Below, in pieces: positions 20,713-30,266 of a stretch of DNA of 64,000 nucleotides. A program made the position numbers and the translations under genes. The stretch lies in assembly GCA_932521025.1 (NCBI GenBank), contig OW051469.1, positions 1,500,398 to 1,564,397 on the forward strand, written 5' to 3'. Numbering within the stretch: the first letter of the stretch is position 1; every line of letters starts with the position of its first letter. The notes below the pieces were generated by a model. That model saw nothing but the letters and a program-made list of their open reading frames with translations. It had not been told where the DNA came from and ran no database searches. The stretch comes from Oscheius onirici (Eukaryota; Nematoda; Chromadorea; Rhabditida; Rhabditidae).

Positions 20713-23700
20713 TTAGCACGAAGTAACTTGAACGGCCCGTGGCGTACTGAGCCGCTGAAGATCCTGCCCGATGAGAGTTATGGCCTCGCCGAACGTCTCG
20801 TAGATTCTGGAACATGGAGGAAGTGTGATTGTCACGGAAACGAGGCCCATTTACACCCACGGCTCGATTCATAGAGGATGAGCGAAAGAGCATTCTTTTG
20901 GTGCAGTTCTTTTAAAGGGATCTGCTTGGAATTTAACGGAGCCATGCTGCGCAGTGCGCACCAACTCACGCACTAATGGATTTCAACTTTGCTGAGTACC
21001 GTAAAAGCTCGAATGGAAGCACCCCTGTACGCAATTACGTACGCATTTTTTCGGTGCGAAGGCATAATTTTTCAATTTACATTTTATTTTTCCTTGGTAG
21101 CTGAGATGTCTATCTGTATGGGAAAAATAGTCGGAAAGTTGGGAAAATTTTTATCAACCAGAACAAAATGGGTACGTAATTACGTACAGGGGTGCTTCTA
21201 TTAGAAGAAATACGGTAACTAGTAATTTGAGTAACTACGGCTACAGTAACCTGGCTAGAAGTTACAGTAATCCTTGATTTTCCTATGCTTTGTACGAAGA
21301 TGAAGAGTCTGTCTAGCTAGATGCAAAAGCATTGGATAGGATAAACATTTTAGCTGCGTATCATGACTGAGTATCCAATTTTTGTGGTCAACGTGTTGAG
21401 TTACTGGGTCTCGAGACGAAAGAATCATACTCTTCGTTTTTGAACAAATCATAAGTGTTGAGCTTGACAGTGTAACTGCGACCCTAGTTCCCGAAAATTT
21501 TCCCAACTACAGTAATCCGAAAAATATGCCTGACTAGAAGTTACAGTAACCCATTATTTGCGCACCAACTCGTAGCCATGGAAACCTGGAAGCAAAAATA
21601 AATGAATTACCTGGTAGGAGGTCTGATCGGGACCATTGAGTCGTCCGGTCTGAAAATTTCCCGACAGTCTAGAGGAACTATCCGATATGCCGACGGAGCA
21701 TTGTCTCTGGTTAAAATGGCCACTCCAACATGGCGATCCGAGTCCTCCTTCCAAAATATCAGCTTTGTCTTGGATTCCAGAAGTGTCATTTGTATCAGGC
21801 CGTTATTGAACATGACGAGGAGGTGATGAGCATCCAGATGATGGTAGACGATGTAGATCGAATCAGAGAGCGACTTGGGGGAAGAGTCAGTCAACAGATC
21901 CAGTCCCTGAAGCTCTCGATCCATGTACTCTCCGTACTCTTCAGCCGTTTCCAAATGTTCCTTTTCGGTCGGACTCAGACTTCCAGACAGACTCAGGAAC
22001 TTTGGAGTCGCGAAAGGCTGGGACGTGTAGAGGAGGTATTCAGAGTTGCTACTGAAAGAAAATTTCAACTCTTGGCCTTTTTCCAGAACTCACGGCCAGC
22101 TCAGACAAGCGCCCTCATTAAATTTGACTGTCAGCGTCCCATCGGTCAGCTTACAACCAAAACCGCGTCGATTCGAATAATCGACCCATTTGGCTATCGC
22201 TACAGGAGGCATTTTGGAAGGGGACAGCATCAGACCGTTGGCTAAAATTTGGAGTATAGACAGAACAAGAAACAGTCGCTACCTCTGACATTTTTCATAC
22301 TTTCCACGTACTGTCCAATCTTTTCGATCAGGTTATGGAAGGCGGCATTGGAGGTACGGAACATGTCCGATTCGGATCCGAAGCCAGAGTCGTGAGAAGC
22401 TGTGAAGGACTTTCGGCGGGACTGAACGGAATTTAAATTAAAAATTTTCGGACTCACTCTGTCGGGAACAGAAGAATTCATCATTGCCGACTTGGGACGG
22501 AGGTATCTCGGAAGTTGACACTGGTTTCCGTTGATGTCCTTTGGTATAATGTTTCCAGTTGATTTGGCTCTGAACAGTTACAGTATACACTCTCTGACTC
22601 TCTGTCTCCCTGTTTCTCTGACTCTGTGACTCTCTGTCTCTCTGACTCTTTGTTCTACTGACTATCTGTCTCTCAGACTCTCTGACTCAGACTCTCTGTT
22701 TCTCTGACCCTGACTTTTGTGCCTCAGTCCCTCTGTCCCTGTGTGTCATACCTCTGTCAGACTCACCTCATTAGTGGATAACCTCCTCCTCTCGTATTCT
22801 GTAACCAGATATAGTCGATGATCCAGTAGATTCCTACTCGACTCTCTGGATTGGGATGAAGACACTCTCTGATCAGTTCCTTGGCATTGAAACTGACATC
22901 AGGCTTCTCCGGATACCTGAAAGAGTCAGACTTTTTTGAGAGTCCCCTACTCACGAATAGTGTCCCTTTCGTATTCTATCGTAAGTCGATTCGACACTGT
23001 CCGACTCAAAAGGAGGCTTTCCAACCAGCATACAGTAGATGAGACATCCGATGGACCAGACCTCACTGGCCAGAGAGTGTCCCTCTTTGCAGATGACCTC
23101 AGGGGCCAGATAGTTCGGCGTCCCGCTGACACTTCCCCTGGTCAGATGCTCCATTTTTGAGGCGAGACCAAAGTCTCCGAGCTTGATGTCTCCATTATGA
23201 GCTAAAACTTACTGATTTTCTCAAAAAGGCAAGGGCTAACCAATGAGCACATTTCCCGGCTTCAAGTCACGATGAATGATGTTCCTTTTTGCCAAATAAA
23301 TGACCGCATCGCATAGCTGATTGACGTAACGCGATCCCTGCCATTCGTCGAAATGACCCTTTTTCACTGAAAACGGAAGATGAGATTGTGTGTCCCTCTT
23401 CCCCGCCGGTAGCGGTCAGCCAAAAGAACTATACATATGGCGGGCTCGTCTCGTGACGAATGGCCTTCTTTTTGAATAGCCATCGGAAAATGATAAAGGG
23501 ACGGCGACAAAAAAGGGGGTGAAGGAGAGAGTGTTTACTCAAGGCTGGACGTATGATTTATATATGTTTACACATGCAAGTCCACTTGTGTCACGGCTCG
23601 TACTTGTACTCGAAAAACTTACTGTGCTCGTCGTTGATGAGGTTGAGAAGACTGCTGGCCTTGCAGAGCTCCATTACCATGTAAAAGTTGGTCCTGTCTT

Positions 23701-24423
23701 GGAAGGCGTCGAACATTCGGACGATGTTCGGATGGTGGGCTAGTCTGAATATTATGGTGTTAGTTTAGAGAGACAGGGACAGAGAGACAGTGTTCCAGTA
23801 AAACTCACCTATGGATATCAATCTCCCGAAAAATCTTCTGTGTCTGTCTGTCCTTCAGCCTCAACTTGCTGACCACCTTGATTGCCACATAGTTTCTCAT
23901 AAGAGCACTTTCTGCAGCAAAACATTCTCCAAAGCCGCCCTGAAAGTCAACCATCCCTTCTCCCAAAAATGAACCGGTCTGCCCTAATTTGCATGCGCCC
24001 TGTTGGAAAAAGAACGCTCGTTCCGTGTGATGAACGATCACCAGGTCATTTCACCCTCTCTCTCTATACGCCAGCGCCAGAGGCATCCATGCGAACACGG
24101 GAAATGTACAAAGGCGATGATCCGGGCCCGGTCTCTCTTTGATGTCTGTATAGACTGTCAGATAGAGGCTTCCAATTACGGTTTGCTTTCGTCTATGTGT
24201 CAGGAGGCTAAGTCGCAAAGCGAACGGGAGACGGGAAATGACGCCTAAGAGCGCGTGCAAACAGTTTGAAGATTCTACGTGAACGGATCAAAATGAAATA
24301 TATTACCTTTCCCAAAAAGTCTAAAACTTTGTACTGTTCGACGGTTCCCTCAACGACATTGTGGATCAGGTCTCCGCGTCTCATCAGCGGTGCCGCACTG
24401 CTACTTTCTTCCGTCTCATGCAT
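20713..24423 (-). CDS. Polo-like kinase (PLK1-3 class)
   Basis: Ser/Thr kinase expected to act in mitosis. Exons in transcript order: 24423-24307, 23939-23809, 23744-23623, 23366-23241, 23201-22955, 22916-22767, 22569-22458, 22421-22283, 22241-22094, 22051-21611, 20806-20713; all phases agree, about 608 residues against 603 in human PLK1. Kinase domain: LGKGGFGECF at 37-46, Lys60, HRDLKPGN (Asp157), DFG (Asp175), then GTPNYLAPE and WSIGC. The activation-loop position equal to human Thr210 is Ser189. Two polo boxes follow: KWVDYSNRRGFGCKL (with the PB1 tryptophan) and a second containing LLESKTKLIF, where human PLK1 has DHTKLIL, so the pincer histidine appears replaced by lysine. The start ATG follows an acceptor at 24432. 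The last exon is inferred across an 800-base repeat-filled intron; an alternative end is discussed under findings. Confidence 0.88.
20998..21216. repeat. Palindromic element with TACCGTA ends (copy 2)
   Basis: Left arm from TACCGTAAAAGCTCGAATGG to CCCCTGTACGCAATTACGTA. The right arm repeats it in reverse (TACGTAATTACGTACAGGGG then GAAATACGGTA). About 219 bases inside the last kinase intron. Confidence 0.75.
21330..21455. repeat. Degenerate TATGGTCTGTTC-family element
   Basis: Keeps the inner words CTGAGTATCCAATTTTTG and GGGTCTCGA and the right end TTTTTGAACAAATCATA. The left terminal repeat is lost. In the last kinase intron. Confidence 0.5.
22575..22740. repeat. CTCTGACTCTCTGT simple-repeat tract
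   Basis: Long degenerate tract of CTCTGT, CTCTGACT and CTCTCTG units in a kinase intron. Similar tracts lie near 8690, 18510, 27110, 31340 and 39230, and as the complement (ACAGAGAG) near 9570, 28885 and 58550. Confidence 0.7.
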
Positions 24424-24540
24424 GTAAATGATCTGCAAGTTGTTTCTTTGCTGAAAGTTGGGAGAAAGGAGCGAGAAGGAAGAAGTCTAATGTTTTTAGA
24501 TAGTGCGTGTTCAAGTATTCGTCAGAAGCGGCGCCTCTTT

Positions 24541-24615
24541 TTTTCCGGATGGCGCAGTCGGTTAGAGAGTTGCCTGCTGAGCTGAAAGTGCCAAGTTCAA
24601 TCCCCGAGTGGGAGA
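24541..24615 (+). repeat. tRNA-derived insertion (SINE-like)
   Basis: GATGGCGCAGTCGGTTAGAG matches a tRNA A-box and AGTTCAATCCC lies at B-box distance. The T stem and acceptor stem do not pair, so a working tRNA is unlikely. It lies just upstream of the polo-like kinase gene on the opposite strand. Confidence 0.5.
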
Positions 24616-25227
24616 AAAAGTTTCTGCTTCTTTGTAATAGGCTTGAAGGTAGGTTTTTCGGCCTTACGAAATCTAAAAACAGACTTTTCCAACTATACCG
24701 ACTCCCTCAAAGCTTTCGCGCCATAGGGTCAGTTTAAAGGTCTGGAAGGTGTCGCCATATGTCAAGAGATATCGTCGCGTGCTTAGCGTCAATTAGGCCC
24801 TGAAACAAGCTCGTTGACGAACGGGGTAGTATTGGGTGATAAAGACGCGCCAGAGCCGAGTGAGAGTCAACAACGGAGGTCGCTCTGCACCGATTGTGTC
24901 TCTCCAAAAAAAGATGAAAAGGGTACAGAGATTCCGGCTAACCATTAGAGCGCCAGGTTTGAAAAAGCACATAAAGTCTCTTTGAGGGACAGACCAAACC
25001 AGTCTCAGTATAGCCATTTAAGCCCAGAAGAAGTTTTGATCTTTTTGCGGGATTAGCTGACTAAACTCATAAAGCACTACTGGGGGCAGTAAAAACAAGA
25101 AAGTTTAGGTTTAGGGTCTCCGGCAACGGTTTTATACATATCGAGGCAACTTACTACCTCCTGCGCCAGGATAGCAAGCTGCGGATTCGGCTCATTTCTG
25201 GTCGAAGACAACATTTTCCAGTTTTTT

Positions 25228-25280
25228 GATGTTCTGCAAAGTTGTAGAGAAAATCAAGGGCTACAACTTTGTAGAACATC
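25228..25280. repeat. Hairpin repeat, GATGTTCTGCAAAGTTG family (copy 3)
   Basis: GATGTTCTGCAAAGTTGTAG, then a loop GAGAAAATCAAGGG, then CTACAACTTTGTAGAACATC. Confidence 0.8.
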
Positions 25281-26856
25281 AAAAAGTTGAAAAATGTTGT
25301 TTTCTACCCGAAAAGAGTCGCTTTTAGAAAGTGTAAGTCTCTTGGGGAAAAAGGTTCATAAAAACTGGATGTTGGGAAAAGAATCTACTGGAAATTCAAA
25401 ATGTTGAATGAAAGAAAGAAAGATCCAGCTGTACACAAAGAATGAGTGATAGAGTAAAGAGCCGGTCAGTCCTTTGTGAATAAATAACAGAATGTTTGCT
25501 CTGGAACTTGGTCGTCTTCTGCCAAGACGAACAGCTAATCGGGTATCTAAAGAAAACAAGTGGCAGAAACTGACTGTACACTTCTCTCTCTCGAGAACGT
25601 GAAGGTCAGCTGGTTTAGCAGAAAAGTGAGAGAAAAGTGCGAAAATCCTGGTAAGCCGAGAAGGCAATCTGTTGGTTGCAAAAAGAAGATCAGAGGGATG
25701 GAATTACAATCGTCGTCTCGAGGAGACCTTTATATCAAGTGAGGAGAAACGGACAAATACTACGCGCACTGACGAGATGAGTCAGACTTCCTTCCAAAAA
25801 AAGAATGGGGTCGGCCTGACCCAATTATGAGGGTTTTGAACTGGATAACATTTGCTGTCAAATTTTGAAAAAATCAGGTTAAAAAAGCTAAAAACATTTG
25901 ACAGGTCTAGAAATAGAACGTGCAAAAGAGGATCCATGTGAAAATTTTGATGTCAGGTCGTTCCAGCCAGTATCTCATGGGTTTTTGATAGTAGGAAAAA
26001 AAGAGACAGCGGGACAGAATGGCAAAAGACAAAATTTCGGAAATGCTCGAGAGAAAACCGGAAGGAAATACAAGGAGTGGCTCTCTTGCCGCTTTCGGAG
26101 AGTCCGAAAAGAGACGAGTGCAAAAAAAGACACAACTGAATAAAGCAGCTGTTAGAGAGAGGTGTGGGGACCGAATGGTTCCGACGGTTGGCGGACGGCC
26201 GAGGGTCGCCGAAGGTCAACCGGACCGGGACACATCAGCACACACACGCATAATTACGAGGGACTATGAGGACAGATTTCCGGACTGAGTGAGAGACTGA
26301 GGGAGTGCCGTCTCCCTGATACCAAAAAGGAGAACGTGATTCAGAGCTGGGAACGACCGCCCCCACGGTCCACAAAGCTTACGATTTCCCAGTTTTCGCT
26401 TGTTGCCAAAAGGAAAATAAGCTGCTTGAGGAGAAGGTGGGGATTTGGATTTAAAGTGATGAGAGCGGAACATAAAGCTAAGATATTTTTTTGCCGATGC
26501 TGGGAATCGGGACATAAAGTCCCTTCGGCTGGGGAACTGGATCGTAAGAAATTAGTGACAGACAGGTGGCTGTAAGAATAAAATTGTAGAGAGAGGAGGA
26601 GCAGATGGCTTGACAAGTACCGTACGTCCCTTTGCTAAATTGGAGATAAGACGTCGAGAGCGTATGTTTATTCGCTTAGCACAGCACAAACAGCGAGACA
26701 CAGGCGGCAATATGCCCGGTGAAGAAGCAGGTTGTGCCGGATCCACACGTATATTTTACGAGGCGACGAGCAGAACTTGATCAAGTTCATCTTCAAATGC
26801 TTAGAGAGGATCAGGAAAGTCACGTTTTCACTGTTTTTTTTTTCATTGGAAAAAAA

Positions 26857-27066
26857 ATTTCTAAGAAAAGTTGCTGTCGAATTTGTTGACCGTTACTTCT
26901 TTTATTTATTTTTTGGTAAAGTTGTCACCGTGTGGTCACAAACCGTGTTCCATAAAAATTTTTGAAAACAAATCGAAGGAAAACCACGCCAGAATAAGTT
27001 TTTCTAAGAAAAGTGGCGGTAAACTTCGACCGTGACTTTTCTTAGAAATTTTTTCTAAGAAAAGTC
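26857..27066. repeat. TTTCTAAGAAAAGT repeats with an inverted copy
   Basis: TTTCTAAGAAAAGT occurs near 26857, 27003 and 27053, and its complement ACTTTTCTTAGAAA near 27035. The last two form a tight palindrome. The GTCGAA and GACCGT words between them are also mirrored. Probably a small inverted-repeat element. Confidence 0.6.
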
Positions 27067-28285
27067 CCTAACCCCGTTTTCACTGGTTGGAACTGGACAG
27101 ACTGTCTCTTTGTCCTTCTATCTCTCTGTCCCCGTGTCTCCGTCTCTCTCCGTCTCTCTGTCTCATGGTCAAGGAAGCGGCGAAAAAGAATCTGGGTCGT
27201 CAGTACGGAAAAGGCATACTATGTTGAGGGCTGAGAACGACCGGTTCCTTCTGACTCAGACGTTCGTCAGATCAGATTAGAAGGTTTCAGTAAATAGTCG
27301 GGGCATGACTGCCAACGTTTTGTTAGCTTTAAAACAAAAACATGCATGACAATATATAAAAACATGCTGGACTTCCCCTTCGGCAAAAGGGGATTACACA
27401 GAGCCCGACCACGAAAAGGTGTCACAGCTGTCTGCCACTCGAAAAATGATGAACGACGGAGGAAAATAGAGGGTCTGAAGAAGCAGAGGAACAAAGTAAA
27501 GAAAACTGAGTATCTTGACGGAATATCCAATGTTTTAGGGTCCCGCAACGAACACAAATGGTCTTTCTGGCTCTGATTGTTCAAACAATTTTAAACTTTG
27601 AAAGAACCAGCTGAAAGTATCGAAGACAAAAAACCCACGGTGCTAGCCGCCGCGAGCGTCCTCGGACACAAAAGCAATAAATTCGGCCACTGATATCTCT
27701 CTTCCCCCTCTGCGCAAAATCAGCTCTCCCGCCGTGAGAAAAGCGAATGACCGAACGGATGAAAAACTTGCTGGCCAGTGGTATAGAGGAGCTGACAGCC
27801 TGATGACAAATTGGGGTCAGGCTACGGAACTTTTTTTGCTGCTGTGAAATTGAGACGGTCAAGATATTTAGGACAGTCATATATCACCTTCAGGAGAACT
27901 GGAACCGTGTTTTCAGCGGATAACTCTTTAATCGTATTAACAGTTCAAGTCGGAGGTTAATCGAACCAGTTCCAGGAACACTTAAAAAGATACTAAAAGT
28001 TCCAAGGAACCGCGAACTGTTGTTCAGTTTATTTAGACAAAGGGCCAGTCTGGTCATTGGTCAGTAATCGCCATTGTTGCTCATAAACGGAGCATGCCCT
28101 AATTTTAGGACGGGAAAATAAAGATCTCAAAAAACATTTAAAAATTCTATACTTTTTTCTTACACTAGCCTTGCTTTTTCTTACACTAGCCTTGCTAGGA
28201 GCCATCGTAATACAGCCCGCCGCCGTTCCCAAAATAAACAGTTACGGCTTTTTTTCGGTCTGAAGACGACATTTTTGAACTTTTT

Positions 28286-28338
28286 GGTGTACTACAAAGT
28301 TGTAGAGAAAGTCAAGGGCTACAACTTTATAGAACATC
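28286..28338. repeat. Hairpin repeat (copy 4)
   Basis: GTGTACTACAAAGTTGTAGA, then a loop as in copy 3 (GAAAGTCAAGGG), then CTACAACTTTATAGAACATC. Copies 3 and 4 also share flanking sequence beyond the stem. Confidence 0.75.
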
Positions 28339-30056
28339 AAAAAGTCGAAAAATGCCGCCTTCTATTTGAAAAATGCGAGGCAATGTGGCGCAAGTTTGAG
28401 GGAGGGGTTGCTTCTATTTAGAGCCTGCAGGTCACTCGCATCTTAGTTTTTCTAGGTCTGGTGGATCTTATTTTTTTGAATTTGAAAAAAGGAGAAATAG
28501 CAGAAGTAGAAGGCAGAAAAAGAGAGTCTCAAGTCGTTTAATATAACGCTGATCTGGGAACAGGGGGGAGTTTGGAAAAAACGCTAGCAGAACAAACAAA
28601 CGTCATCACAGAAACTGCAAAATTATTTTGGTATTTTTAGTCACAAAAACATGTCAACCTTGAAGCTTGCAACTCAAAATATAGCTTGTTTATTTGCAGA
28701 AGGCAACAGTCGAAAACCAAGCATGCAAATAAGAGTTCCGACTTTTGAGACCTTCTAGCCGTATGAGTCATCTTTCGCAACAAAATTAGCTCCTTTCTGC
28801 GTCATTGTTTCACAAGCTTCGTCTTTTTTGGGTCGAGCGGAATAATTAGCTGATGAGAAAGGCTGGTGGTCAGTCGAGTGAGTCCGACAGAGAGACAGAA
28901 AAAGACAGAGAGAGACAGGAAGTAGACAAATTTGACTGGACAATCAGTCGAGAGTGAGTCATCTTCTTCGCAAAAAGACTGCAGAAACTGGCCTCTAGAC
29001 CGCTATCTCTCCTCACAGCCAGAACAGTTTATTAAAGGAGTAAACAAAAGAGGGTCGCCATATACTGATCAACGGGAGACGATAAGAAGCACCCCCGATT
29101 GATCGATAGTGGCCGTAGGGAAAACGGACGGCACTCTCTCCCCTTCTGAGTCATTGACCGTACACGGCCAGCGATGGAAGAGAGGAGATGGACAGTCGTG
29201 AGAGAGATGGGATCGGTCACCTCTCTCTCTCTCTCTGATAACGAGACCAAGGTTGCTCATTTTTCATTTTGATGTGTGCCGCGCGAAAATCTTCGTAAGA
29301 GAGAGGGAGAAGGGAAAGAAGGGTGGGGTTTTTTATGGAAAATTTTAAGAAAAAAGTTGGTTCAAAAAGAAGGCAACAATAGTCCAAAATTCTTTTATAG
29401 CACTCTACTGAAGACTCCTCTCTGCCTACAGACTTTATAGGTACTCATTTTCTAGGTAGTTAAGTTGTCTTTCAGTCCCTCTTCTTTTATTTATTTATTT
29501 ATTTCGATAATCCTATTATTTCCATATGTCGTTGCATGCTTTGTCTAAAAATATCGGGAGTCCTAACCGCAACACTCATCCAGTTTTCGCCACATCCTGC
29601 TGTCAAGTCGTCCTTCCATCTGGCTCTAGATGGAAGGCTCTTGTCATCTGGCTCTTGTCTTCCAGATACTTTTCCTTTTCAAGTCGGCTTTCAATCACTA
29701 GCTCTCTTACCATTTAAAGATTCCTCAAGCTCAAAAAACGGGATAGAGTTTCTGAACTAGGGTAAATTTGGCCTCATCAGCGGGTAAAACCATAACCGTC
29801 ACAAAATTTTGAACTGTCAAGAATCATTCCGTTGATCATGTCTTGTCACCTACTTATCGCCTAAATCAGTGAATCATTTTGGTCTCAAACCACTAATTTT
29901 ATCATCTGCCGGAAACTGGATGTGTTGTAGATCATTGAAAGTTTACGCGATCACAAGCAGAAACAGTTTTTCAATAGTTTATACAGCTTTCGTTGGGAAT
30001 GACAGAAAAGATTGAGAGATCGGGTCAAACAAGTTTTATGGTCTAGGGACTAGGAG

Positions 30057-30147
30057 TACCGTATACCTAATAGTAGCGCACCAACTCGATAAATTTGAAA
30101 TTAGCTGCGTATCGAAAAGTTGGTGCGCAGTCATTGGGTATACGGTA
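30057..30147. repeat. Palindromic element with TACCGTA ends (copy 3)
   Basis: Left arm TACCGTATACCTAATAGTAG plus GCGCACCAACTCGATA. The right arm repeats it in reverse (TATCGAAAAGTTGGTGCGCA then TTGGGTATACGGTA). Confidence 0.75.
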
Positions 30148-30266
30148 AACACTCCCTTCTAAAAACCCGGGTTACTGTAGGAAAAGTCGAGATGTTTTGG
30201 AAGAGAGTACACCGTAGATAGGGGGGAAATGTTTCTACCGGATAAACAAAAAGCGAAGGAAAGTGC

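Larger units (their letters stand above)
24424..30266. other. Large spacer between kinase and transporter genes
   Basis: Nearly 6 kb without a supported gene. It holds hairpin repeats (25228, 28286), the TTTCTAAGAAAAGT repeats near 26857-27066, simple repeats, a palindrome at 30057 and many short unrelated open frames. Much of the kinase promoter may lie here. I looked for spliced exons with consistent phase and found none, but small non-coding genes could be missed. Confidence 0.5.

Noticed and set aside
21534-21585. Exon encoding FPWLRVGAQIMGYCNF as the kinase C-terminus
   Set aside because: In phase, but it reads into an intronic repeat motif, and the more distant exon gives a better helix; kept only as a possible alternative isoform.
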